Source of the DNA: Macrobrachium rosenbergii | Lineage: Eukaryota; Arthropoda; Malacostraca; Decapoda; Palaemonidae | Length of the DNA stretch: 64,000 nt | Direction of reading: 5' to 3' | Assembly: GCF_040412425.1 (NCBI RefSeq) | Contig: NC_089766.1 | Location: forward strand, 49,757,297-49,821,296 | Shown here: piece by piece, positions 35,847 through 47,556 of the stretch | Position numbering within the stretch: position 1 is the stretch's first letter | Layout of the letters: every line of letters begins with the position of its first letter | Notes under the pieces: generated by a model | What the model was told of the DNA's origin: nothing | The model's database searches: none | What the model saw: the letters and a program-made list of their open reading frames with translations, nothing else | Program-made: the position numbers and the translations under genes

Positions 35847-37290
35847 GATATATCCCTTTAAGCTATATATGTCAGTGAGGTTGAGAGAGAAAAAAAGAGG
35901 AAATCTGGAAGTGTAACGAGAATGGTAGCGATCCTTCACCAAGAGCCCTTCAGGAGAGAAGGAATTGGGCCCGGCACACAACGTTGCCCACGAGTCTGTC
36001 TGATTACACCGATGTTCCTCTGCCTCCTATTCACAGGTCTGACGTGTCAGTGCCCGATTATGCGCATGCGTATTTAATACTTTAGGAAGGAGGTTTATCT
36101 CAAAGATATATATATTTTCCCAAAATTTCTTTTTTAATGTTTTAATAAGTCTTTACGCATCCGATACTATAAGAAAGGCAAAAAATTAAGCCGTTGTCCT
36201 TTACAGTCATGTTTAGTTCCCTACTGAGTTGTTTCACTGAGGTCTTAGTGCATAATAATATACAACAGAATATACAAACACAAAATTACACTTACACACA
36301 CGCGCGCTCGCGTGTCTGATCATATTTAGGTATCTGATGAAAATTTGTTAGTTGTCCACCCTTTGCAACTCATACTGGTTCCTCCGTGTTGTGTCCACTA
36401 ACTCCGAATTTGAAAACTGTTTCTAAGAATTCTGAATCGTTTGATAACCACAAATTATTCCACGTACTACAGCGAAACATAATCTGGAACTTAATGACGA
36501 TATCTTCGAAAGTCTTCAAATCTTCCAGAAGATCTGCATTTATGAAAGCATAAAGATTAGCGTCTTCAATACGTTTCCCATGAAAGTATTGGCTTTGGTC
36601 TGCAACCCTCACAGAGGTTCGTCAAGGATTCACTGAAATGCTCCTAGAAACTCAAACTCGTCTTACTGGAACTACTGTGATCTGTCTTGGTACTCGTTTG
36701 TACGAAAATTTCACAAACTACCAATCGGGCCTTGTGACCCAGTGTTTGTGCTGGAAATCAAGAGAACGCTTGCTTCTAGAAGAGCAGGTTGTGACCTAGA
36801 GCTCTTAATTGTTGTCTTATTGTAGAATTATCATTATCCAGGAATCTTGGAACAGTCAGTAGAGCCATGACTTACATTTACTTTAGAACTGACTGTGAAG
36901 GTAAGTATTTCCAAGATGGCCAAATGTCCTGAATTTTGTCGCACCTTCCTCCTTATAAACATTATCGTCGCTAGTAGGCACCGTTACCTGTCAAGTAAAA
37001 TGCAGATAAAGGAAACTTTCCCGCATTCTTTCATTTATTTTGTTGTGAGTGCCACCGATACTAGATCTGTTAACTAAGAGCCGCCGGTACTACAGTCTGG
37101 ATCAGCGTGGATGTAGTATGCATTCTGTATATTTTAGCGGAACTACTCCATTTGTCAGACGCTTACAATGAAGTATTCACTTGCCCCAAGAGTTAGAGTG
37201 TAGAGAGAGATAATGTCAAGAATTTTGATGAGACCTAGAAGAATCTCCCTATAATCCACTTGGTGGACTGAATAAGAACATTAAAACGGG
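35847..37290 (+). other. Probable GATA 3' UTR and downstream sequence
   Basis: Sequence after the GATA stop codon. No canonical AATAAA was seen close to the stop; the first ATTAAA I found is at 37280-37285, over 1.4 kb downstream, so the polyadenylation site is unresolved. A palindromic NRF1-like GCGCATGCGT lies at about 36062. Open frames at 36581-36800 (+) and 36370-36612 (-) are discussed in the findings. Confidence 0.4.
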
Positions 37291-38429
37291 TCACCCAAAT
37301 ACCTCAGAGACCCCTTCCTAATGAAGCTCTAACAGCGTTTTGGCTATGGAATGGTAATGTTATCGTTCACGGTAAACTTCTTCTAAATATTGCTTTCTGC
37401 GTCTCAAAACATCTTAACAATTCCCAGAAATCTTTAACCGTATTCTGAGTGTGATGATATATACTTATCAGAGTACCCGAAATACCGGATGTTTCATGTA
37501 AAATCTCAAATACTCGTTTGGCACGAAAAGTGAGACTTTATCGATGTTATCCATTGGAAGGAGAGCTGAATTTTCAGACAACTCTGCCTTAAGAATGTAA
37601 AACATTCTTTGTGGTAAATGTAATCAGTTCTCTCATTTCAGAGGTGATTACTTCCGCTCTTGTAGTGCTACCTGGGCTGTCGTACAGAGGAAAGTCCCTG
37701 ATTAGAATTCCAAATCATATCCGCAAGAAGGTTCACGTAGAAGTCACTTTTAACAGGGTATCGTCTTTCGGCATTCATGTTAACTGGCGAGTATAATATA
37801 TTTTAACGTAGCGGCCCTTTCGGGTTGATTTACCAGTAGAGTGAATATTTTCATAACTTCTATGAATATGGATAGGAACTCGGTTTCATGCACGCCAGAA
37901 GGTCAGGAGATACATGAACTCAATCTCGAATTGAGTTGCATGATTATTGTCGAAAACGTCGAACGAATGGGATCTGAAGCCGAAGTGCATGAGAAGAGCC
38001 AAGCTACGCGTTGAAGTCGAAATGATCTTCCACAAACAATCAAGGAACGAAGTTGAGATGACATTTCAATCGCTGGTTAATAACATGGGAGCAATCAGCA
38101 AGCAGATTGCATGAACTAGAAGTACGGGATCCACAGCTCGTGGTGGCATGATGGATCGATTCTATTCATTGGCGAATGAGCGAGCTGAAAAAATCCTAAG
38201 TGAAAAAGGAAAATATTAGAAGTTAAATTAATTTTATTTATTAGACAAGTTCCGGATGTTGATGCGACATGGATTTGATCAGGAGAGGCGCCAAAACTAA
38301 CTCCAAACCAAATGCATTTTCGTTGATATCTCGTCACATGGCCACCTGTTGACCCTCGTACCAGACTCCTGAGGCTTGTTTCAACCCAAAAGGCTTTGGT
38401 TTTTGGCATGAGGTTGCCAGCCTAAAAAA

Positions 38430-38575
38430 GCCAGGTGGTATTCTTCTTCTTCTTCTCAGCTTAATCCCAAGTCGAGGTCGTAATCTGTTGTGGGAGATTT
38501 TCTACTGACGGATGATGCCCCACCTGGCTCTAACCCTCTCGGATTTATCCAGGCTTGGGAAACCCATAGGCTAGA
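38430..38575 (+). mobile_element. Degenerate (TTC)n LINE-type tail
   Basis: Starts with a TTC run, then CAGCTTAATCCCAAGTCGAG and CTCGGATTTATCCAGGCTTG. It resembles the copies at 11748 and 13961. Confidence 0.35.
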
Positions 38576-40197
38576 ATCTGGATGCTCAAAGAAAAGTGTT
38601 TACATAGTGTAGCATCTTCCAAATGCTGTACTGAAGAGACCTACGGAAAAATCATCAATAAAAGCCAACAAATAAGACCTGGAGCTGAATAGTACAAACG
38701 CATGGATGATACGATTTTCGAGACAACAGGGAAATTTCAGATAATTCTTAGTTCTGCTTAAAAATTGTTGTTTATTACACGTAAATTTTGTTTGACTTCT
38801 AGAATATATAATTGGCTGGAAAATTTTTTTTATTGCATGAACAGGTCTTTGGTAACAAACAATACACATGTATATTTATACATTCATACATACATACATG
38901 CATACATATATATATACTGTATATATAAACAAAATTCCAGACCTCTTAGAACGCAAATGAGTTTCGCCCGTTGTGTTCTTTAATTAAGAAATGTAATTGT
39001 CCCCCATAGTTCTGTGACAAAAAGTAATTTGTAAGTATTCTGTGCAAGATGCTTTCATTAAATTCTATTCCCAGCGCAGTGTGCCCCAAAGGAAACGTTT
39101 CCATTTAAAGTTGACTGTTTTCTCCTTGTTGAAGTGCTCCTTTGTCCACGGCAAACAGGCTTTGTATTAATAGGAGGCGAGAATAGTGAATAGCACGAGG
39201 GCTAAAGGATCACTATTATGTCAGACCTGATGATGGCAGAAGGAAGCAGGCTCGGACGGAATCTTAAATTCTAACATTTGCATTCGTTTGTTACAAACGG
39301 TCAATTATGGACTGGGCACCATGATGTAAAAAGGAGGTTCACTTACTGAATATCCCTTCGATGTTGATAGTTCTCTGATTCCATTTAAAGTAGAATTCCT
39401 ATAATGAAATGGTTTCCACTCTGTGTCTCCAAATCAAAACGAGAGAACGAGATTTTAGCGGGGCAGGTTTAGACGTAAAACACCGCGAAGAAAATTGAGC
39501 ATGAACAGAGTTTTTTTATCATCGTAAGTAAATCTGTTTTACTCCCATGCCAATGAGACCATCAACAGGAGACACTGTGCCTTCTAGTTAATTTATTGTC
39601 GATGAAGAACTTTCTGCGGTGAGAAGTGTTATTAGCGTTGAGGAAAGGAAGTGGCGAAAACAGAACGGCGAATGTTTGAGTACTGTATACCCACACTTTC
39701 TTGAAGGTAGTTTTGTCGTGTACTAATATATTACAGTAAATATTGTTTATACTGACTTGCTGGTGTCTGACTGGTTGTCATGTATCGTATGGAGAGTGTC
39801 ATGTGGCTTCTTATTCCTTTTTCAGATGTATTTTAAGAGGGGCTGGTGAAAGCACTCCTCCTGGAAGAATAGCAATAATCTCTTATTCATCTTTTCTCTC
39901 TCTTAATTTGCTATCCGTTTTCTAAGGTTACTCTAAATGATGACAACATTCTGTTCGATGCTGTGATGTTATTTTTTTTTTGGTCGATGAAGCGTACACC
40001 TGAGATATGACAATTATTCTTTCTGAAGACTTTCCTATGATAAGATTTCCTAGAAATGCCAACTGTTCAGACACCATTCATTCTGTAAATATTCCAATAT
40101 ACAGATAATGTTTTTGTTTTCTTTCTATTGTATGTTATTTTAATGGTGTAGGTGACGAAGCTTCAGAATTTGTATGAGTGTGTGATAATTATAAGCA

Positions 40198-40266
40198 ATA
40201 GATTACCTCACATTAGGTAATGGATTACCTCACATTAGGTAATAAATTACCTCAGATTAGGTTCAG
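40198..40266 (+). repeat. Three tandem palindromic 24-bp units
   Basis: GATTACCTCACATTAGGTAAT repeated in part or whole three times; each unit is an imperfect palindrome (ATTACCT...AGGTAAT). Only the recurrent core is quoted. Confidence 0.8.
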
Positions 40267-40385
40267 TGAATCTCAGCTGTTGTTTCCCCCCCCCCTCCCC
40301 CCTCACAATCCAAACCACCTCGACTGATAGATTGCTGAATGGAGAGGTCAGTTTCACTGCTTCCACCACGACATCCCAGACCCGC

Positions 40386-40550
40386 AGGGGTGAACTGCCT
40401 GAAAAGGACCTTGCAAGGGGCACTGTAGGCTGTATTTAGAAAGGTCTGTGCGGCACCCCTTCACCCCTCGGCTGCATTTTCACCTTTCATGAGTTCCTCC
40501 TGATGTTTCCTCCATAGCTGTCCAACTTCTTCAACTTTTTTTTTTTTTTT
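40386..40550 (+). repeat. Family A-like, highly diverged copy
   Basis: Keeps the order GGCACTGTAGGC, CACCCCTTC.CCCCT.GCTGC and TTTCCTCCATA..TGTCCAACTTC, but with many changes and a poly-T end. Confidence 0.45.
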
Positions 40551-41252
40551 CACGCCTCATTTAAGAGCAAATAGCCCGGGCCAATAACAGTAATCATAAT
40601 GATCTACAACAGAACACCATACGATGACGTGACCCATAATTATCTGTGTATTTCGATGAATCGGCTCAGAATGAACAACTAAAACCTTAAATTTCATTTT
40701 TCAAAAGGTTTTTTATTTATTAAGAGTTTACATTTATATATAGACATTTCATTTGGATAATTTTTTATTTTCATTTTTAAAGTGTGGCACGAGATTCAAG
40801 TATTTTATTTAACTTAAAGTTCAGGTTAAACTACTTAATAAAATCATCATGGCTGCCCACTTCAACGATACCAGAAACATGTCTCTTACAGTAAATTATT
40901 TAAGCAAATTGGTGTGGAAGAACTTCAGTTACTGCAAGATGTTCATCTTCACTACAATTAAAAACATTATTATTCCACGTCCATATTGCTATCAATTACG
41001 TTCTCGACAACACCAGAATCGTTCAGAGTCCATGGTGAAAATGACAAGCTAATCTGCATCTTTTTTTACCTCGTAGAGCTGGGACTTTTTTCTCTACACG
41101 CCAGCACAATGCCCTTCACTAAAGACTCTTTTGTTGCAGGTTAACTTCATATGAAATGCCTTAACTTCAGGTCATCTGTGCCTTCTACACTTCAGGTCAT
41201 TTTTAGCATTACTCCATGACACTGCACGCTCGCTGGTACCGCCCATCTCATG

Positions 41253-41964
41253 GCATGTCAGTGTGGAATGGTGTAAAAGACAGAGTTAGTTAAGTTATAA
41301 AGTGAATACAGTTAACAGAATCGTCTTCAGATCATTCGTCCAGGCGTGTTGAAAGAGGCACTGAGTAACCAAGGTGTTCTAGTGCGAGGTCATGAGACCC
41401 AAGATTCGTACAGTATTCTAAATACTGAAACGAACTTGTAGAATTTTCCTTTGCACACATTTTTTCTGTGTGTGTGTGATGAAGTGTGTATGTTTGAGTC
41501 ATGGCAAGAATGTTGTAACAAATGTAACAATAAAACTATTATCTGATCTACCATTCCTTAAGACTTGGTCATTAAAGAACCCGTCTTACACTCTTTCGCA
41601 TGTCAGTGTGGAATGGTAAAAGACAGAGTTAGTTAAGTTATAAAGTGAATACAGTTAACAGAATCGTCTTCAGATCATTCGTCCAGGCGTGTTGAAAGAG
41701 GCACTGAGTAACCAAGGTGTTCTAGTGCGAGGTCATGAGACCCAAGATTCGTACAGTATTCTAAATACTGAAACGAACTTGTAGAATTTTCCTTTGCACA
41801 CATTTTTTCTGTGTGTGTGTGTGAGTGCGTGTGTATGTTTGAGTCATAAGCTTGCCTTTGTAAGAATGTTGTAACAAATACGTGACGCTAACAATAAAAC
41901 TATTATCTGATCTACCATTCCTTAAGACTTGGTCATTAAAGAACCCGTCTTACACTCTTTCGCA
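41253..41964 (+). repeat. Direct tandem duplication, period about 345 bp
   Basis: 41253-41600 and 41598-41964 are almost identical from GCATGTCAGTGTGGAATGG to CTTACACTCTTTCGCA. Differences are concentrated in the GT-rich part, where the second copy has extra segments (around 41820-41895). Confidence 0.95.
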
Positions 41965-42228
41965 GCTTTATGTTTCTCTTATCACAAAAATATGCAGTTC
42001 CTGCGCTAACATTATAAATAGAGTTTGTGTATGTGCATTACAGGTTGGTGTACGCATAACCTATAAAGAAATTTAATCCTAATTCTAAAGAGTTATATTC
42101 GCTGAATCTAGATATTATGTAAACGTGAGAATAATCGTGAAATTTAAAAATACACGTGATCACTTCACCAGTGTACAGTGTGATTGCATTTTGTGTATAC
42201 TGCATTTAAAACATTAGCCTTTCATTCA

Positions 42229-42231
<3 letters not shown>

Positions 42232-42296
<65 letters not shown>
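42232..42296. repeat. (TA)n microsatellite
   Basis: Pure TA. Confidence 0.98.
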
Positions 42297-42299
<3 letters not shown>

Positions 42300-42632
42300 G
42301 TACGTGTGTGTACAGAGTTTCAAAGGTAAAGTGTCCACACTAACTGTAATTACAGTTTCTTCCTTTATAGTTAAGTCTTGGTTGGTTCATCTCTTGTGGG
42401 AACGACGTTATTTTTACTTAAGGTGATAGAAAGGTGAATCACTCTCTGAATTAGGTTTTCTTTGCTTTGATGCATCTTTTCTTTATTACAGTTGCACCTA
42501 ATCCTATTGTCCTGCCACTATTGAGCTAACTAGGCTGCCACTTAGATCGTTCATGAAATTTCAGTCTCGTCTTTCCTTGGACACTTCTACAATGAGAGCT
42601 TGACACCCCACTCAGCCCAACTCCTCTCTGAT

Positions 42633-42800
42633 CCAGTGGTTCTTAACCGGGGGGGGCGCCCCGTAGGAGGCCGTCAGCAGTTTCCAAGGGGGACGCGAGC
42701 TCTAGGGAAAATTTTAAAATTCTCTAATTTTATTCGTTATTCTCTTAACGAGAGTCGCTAAGAAGCAGTGTCAAGTATCTCACTAATTCATTCCCAAAAG
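42633..42800 (+). mobile_element. hAT-type element end
   Basis: CCAGTGGTTCTTAACCGGGG at 42633 is a classic hAT terminal inverted repeat followed by G-rich sequence. No transposase frame and no matching right terminus were recognised. Confidence 0.45.
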
Positions 42801-43356
42801 AATAAAAACCCCATTCTCTTTCTCTCTTTTTTTTTATTTTCCTCTAAATCTTGGAGGGAATTTCGCTCATAGATGCAAGGGAGTGGGGCGTGGAGGGAAG
42901 GACCATCTCTTAGAGGGGGCGTGGTAATAAAAAGGTCTAATCCCTCTCACTCCTCACTGACTCCCTTCCTTGCCCGCTACTCTCCTCTCAGGAGATGGAA
43001 GTTAACATGGCGCCACAACCACGCCTTAGTTCATTATCACCATTTCACCAATTTGCAGTTCACACCCAGTCATTTTTTTTCAGTCACTATCCACACCGAG
43101 TTGCTTCCGAAATTTGTTGCGTCTGTTCCTGCAACGTTATTTGTCCTGCTTTGACGTTGTATGAGGTGATCAAGAGCACTAGAGTCCATTATTTATGGCT
43201 TCTAGTTTAGGGCAATCGTGATCATTACTTGTATGAATGCTAACGCTTTTCAATCAGTCGCAACATGTTTTTTCTTCCGTTTCTTTTATCCAAGCTCTCA
43301 CTTCTAGCGACTGATCTCAAGTCTAAACTAGTCTATAATTCTATAACAGTCCAGTC

Positions 43357-43459
<103 letters not shown>

Positions 43460-43599
43460 TGATGGTTCGGTTGTAGTCGCTTGTGCACGACATTTAAGTT
43501 ATAATTAAATTTACAATTACTTAACCTGAGCTAAAAGGTAAATGCAGTGAAGTTGACCTCGTACCAAAGCAATTATGAGCAAGGTGATGAGGGCGTCAG

Positions 43600-43601
<2 letters not shown>

Positions 43602-43655
<54 letters not shown>
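43602..43655. repeat. (CT)n microsatellite
   Basis: Pure CT, about 27 units. Confidence 0.98.
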
Positions 43656-43658
<3 letters not shown>

Positions 43659-43779
43659 GCCTCTGATTGACCCTGTGTCAGAATTACTCTAAGATGCTTT
43701 AAATCAGGGCTCTGTGTCCTTAGTCGATTCTTTTTCGACAGGCCGTATTATACCTTTCTTCTTAACTAGCTTAGTTGGT

Positions 43780-43785
43780 TATATA

Positions 43786-43852
<67 letters not shown>

Positions 43853-43910
43853 CAGTTTGTATACATATGTGTATATATATACAGTATATATACATGTGTA
43901 TATATATATG
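43780..43910. repeat. (TA)n microsatellite
   Basis: TA array to 43847, then interrupted. Confidence 0.95.
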
Positions 43911-44301
43911 ACGGAAAATGATGAATATCTGACTGTGAAATTCCAATGTGAATCATATATTAATGTAACGATACTGATAATCCTTAATGATCAACTAATT
44001 GAATGAGTCGTGGAGCAGTGAAATGGTCCTCCCATTATTTAAGGCTTTAGATTCGAAGTATAATTATTAATGACTGATTGATGATTATTACTGGATTAAT
44101 AATGAAAAATAAAATTTATTCAGGATGGATGGGCTTCGTTTTATTTATCTGACCTTGAACGATGTTCTGAAATGGGTAAAGAAATCCGGTAATTGTATGA
44201 CTGCCGTGATTCTTGACACTAGCGAAGAAATCCACAGTGATGTCTGTGTAAGTATATTATTAAAAATATATATGAAAGAAGAGCTTATCAAACCGACCAC
44301 C

Positions 44302-44468
44302 CTTTCGTTCCTTTTACTGTACCTCCTTTCGTATTCTCTCTCCCATCTTACTTTCCACCCTCTCCCCCTGCTAAACCTTTCAAACCTCTTATTTTCAATT
44401 TCCGTTTCAGTGCCGAATGACCTCATAAGGACTCAGTGCTTGGCCATTGTCCTAAATTCTATATTCAA
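44302..44468 (+). repeat. Family A repeat, copy 7, 3' half
   Basis: Truncated copy, from CCTTTCGTTCCTTTTACTGT to CTAAATTCTATATTC; it accounts for the middle of a long but spurious open frame at 44125-44604. Confidence 0.8.
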
Positions 44469-44469
44469 T

Positions 44470-47280
44470 TTAATTACCAAACCGACTAAAACTGCCACTG
44501 TATGGCAACAGCCTTGTTTACGGGAACTAGTCGCTATTATGGTTATGGTAGTTCATGAGGTAACTGAGCCCCCTCCCCCCTCCTCACAGGGCTACCAGCC
44601 GTAGGGACATGTCCCTAAGCGCAGAGACGACTCATTCTCAAGGGCGAATGGATACTCAGGAAAAACTCCTTAAAAACATAGGGACCTAATTACGGTGTTG
44701 TATACAATGTATACTAAAAAAATAATAATAAACCACATGATCATACTTCTTTGCAATGGCACTCCTTAGTTAATTCGTTTTCTTATGTATCATGTACCCA
44801 AGGACGATACATAACGTGTACCGTACATGTTTACGAATGAGATGAAACTGGGCAATCGTACCCAGCTTTTCTGATGACTCCGGGCTTCCGGAGTCTCGAC
44901 CGCCCCAGTTACGGTTTGTCAGTCGTGAAGGTTTGTGGGCAGTTAGGCCATTCTATTTACTGTACAGTAATGAAGAGGCGAACTCTCAAAGAAAGGTCTG
45001 TCCTTAGAGAAAATTGTTTCACGTTTTGAAAGGCTCCAGAACTAAATTTGTCTTGAGAGCCCACAGCATACACCAAATCCAATCGTTAGTGAAGGATGGC
45101 AAAGTGTTAAACACATGAAACATTTCCTGCTATTTATATCGTGTGAGTGTGTTCGCGTTTGCATACAAGATACGCTGGAACTTCACGTAAGTCAGGTTAC
45201 AACGGGGAAGATTAGTTCTTTTTTGTTATCTGAGCAGTGAATTCATTGTGTTACCCCACCCCCAGCCCCCTTAAGAAATGACATCCTCAGTGCTCATCAA
45301 ATTTTTGACCTGAAAATAAGAAATTACATTATGTGGATTAAAACAAGAAATTACATAATGTGGGTTTTTTAAAATACAGTTCTAAATACTGAAGGACGTG
45401 CTGGTTGGTCGGCCTATCGTTCACTATGGTAGGTTATGCCAGTACGATTCCTTGAGGCAGTTTTAAATGGTAAACTTGTCAACGAGAGTTAAGAGGCTTG
45501 ATGTGGACCACTGGACTTTTACCAACAGCCGTGGGAAAAGGCCCAGAGACTTCTGAGGCTTTATATAGTATATGGATGCATCGAGACTAATAATTTATGC
45601 CTGGATATTCGGGATGAAAATAAACTTTGGCAACTCCCTCAATCGCGAAAACACACATCGACGATTTCTCGTTGGTTATGGAGGAGAAAGGTGCTGCTGT
45701 AATTCTCTTGTACGACCGACCAACTACAGTTGTCTTTCATCCATCACTCAACTGAAATAATGGTAATTTGGTTTTTATTTTAAAATGTTCTCTGGAATAA
45801 CAGTAAAAACGCTGTATCATAATCTAACGTGTACTTTGCAACCGATGAGTTGGTTACGACGCATGAAGTAACATTGGTATCGTTTTTATTGTTTTCATCA
45901 GTTTATGAGTATGAAGACTGCAGCTCTAAACTGGGAGCAGTTACAAATAAAATAATTTCTGTATTCTTTAAAGCGAGTTGTTCCACCTTTCCCTGATGCT
46001 CCTAAAAAATTGTGCCGTTGGTAATGCAATTTTTTCTCAATGTTTTCTGCCTTGTGCAACCCCATGGACTATGTCACGGAACTTTGACCGGCCGAAAAGA
46101 GAGGCCACTAGTATCGTTGAAGAAACTTTCAAACTTTGTAATTAAAGTACTGGAGGACATTGTTTATTTCAAATCGCCAGGCATTATAATATTGCTGTTG
46201 GTGGTGGACGTCCTTGGTGAGCGTAAGACTTGTCAGGCTGTTTACAACAAGTTCCTTGTAGTAGTTTTTAATCATGACTTTTGACGCCATTCTTAGCATA
46301 TAGGACGTATACACTACAGATGACAGGAGTGGTATGGCCATGTGATGAGAAGGGAGGAGACAAATGTAGGGAGGAGAGTGATGCAGAGGAAGGTGGGAGA
46401 GCGAGAGGAAGACCGAATAAGCGAAGGTGGATGGACATTGTTAAAGATCTGAGAGACGAACAGTTGCCAGAGGTCGATGCGTTTGACCGAAACGGGTGGA
46501 GGAAAGCTGTCAGGAATATCGACCCCTCATGGAAGTGAGAAAAGATTTTAAGAAGACGCAACAGATGATAGGAATCACGCGGTTTCTCTGCCATATCCAT
46601 TTCATATTTATTTCAGTGTAAGGCAAAACATATTTTATTTGAATCTTTATGACAATATAGTCATAGTATATCACTTAGGACTGGTGTGACTCTATCGCGC
46701 TAGGATAGATTAGCTGTAATTTTGGCTACCTTGCTAAATAAGCCTTGCAACTTCTGCTGAATTAGTTGACCGTTATGGAGACATTTATGAAGTGACAATT
46801 TGGACATCATTCAGAAATTTCTTTTTTGGCAACTTCATTTCTTCGGTAGTAATGTCCCATTTTTACTGGTATTTGAAATGTCGTATTATGGTGCCAATAT
46901 ATTACTGTTGATTGGCTTGACTATTTCTGTTAATATATCAAGTGCCTTAGCTCTGATAGCAAGCTCTATAGGGTTTTTCTTTATCCAATCTGTTTTGTCC
47001 ACGTTTATATATTTTCTTTTTCTGGCCGTCCAAAAGGTAACATGTTAACCCATTGCTATTGGTACACAATGAAAAAAAAAGTTTGGTACTCTGACAACGA
47101 TAATGGGGCATGTGTTTGAAAAAAAGTCAAGATAGATAGCCTCTTTTGTCATTTGACCCAACAACAAACCTGTGATTTCTATAAAAAAAAATATATAAAA
47201 AAGGAGTACATCAGTAATTTGTCGAATATTTTGAAAAGTGCAAAACGTTACCAGCTAATCGACTCCCAGGAATATATAAA
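44470..47280. other. Intergenic
   Basis: Apart from the reverse-transcriptase remnant at 46290-46540, no gene is recognised. A hydrophobic frame at 46800-47048 looks like AT-rich chance. Confidence 0.5.
46290..46540 (+). pseudogene. Reverse-transcriptase C-terminal remnant, frameshifted
   Basis: One frame gives EWYGHVMRREE and a second gives GRARGRPNKRRWMDIVKDL, then DAFDRNGWRKAVRNIDPSW. Together these are the standard end of RTE/craniata-type endonuclease-reverse transcriptase ORFs (WYGHVMRR...GRPKRRW.D.....DR..WR). The switch of frame between the two halves, near 46380-46400, shows a dead copy. No upstream RT catalytic domain was recognised. Confidence 0.65.
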
Positions 47281-47556
47281 TTAGGCCAAAGGCCAAGCAC
47301 TGGGACCTATGAGGTAATTCAGCGCGGGAAAGGAAATTGAGAGTAGGTAGGTTTGAAAGGTGTAACAGGAGGAAAACCTCGTATTTGCGCTATGAAATAA
47401 TTGTTAGGAGAAAGATAATATGAACAGAAGTACAGTAAAAGGAATGAAAGGAGTTGCAGCTAGGGGCCGAAGTGACGCTGCAAAGAACCTTTAGAAATGC
47501 CTACAGTGCACCGAATGAGATGCACTGATGGCACTTCCCTCCTACGGGGAGTAGCA
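47281..47556 (-). repeat. Family A repeat, copy 8, reverse strand
   Basis: Reverse-complement full-length copy, the only clear antisense member in the window. Confidence 0.85.

Larger units (their letters stand above)
37290..41250. other. Intergenic, decayed coding-like islands
   Basis: 37611-38110 (+) and 38116-38409 (-) contain stretches that read as protein with stops and frame changes. 38580-40190 and 40550-41250 show nothing definite. Confidence 0.35.

Noticed and set aside
44125..44604. 159-codon frame
   Set aside because: Its centre is a truncated Family A repeat and the ends show no recognisable protein.
46800..47048. 82-codon hydrophobic frame suggesting two membrane segments
   Set aside because: AT-rich DNA favours Phe/Leu/Ile codons; no conserved motif and no convincing start.
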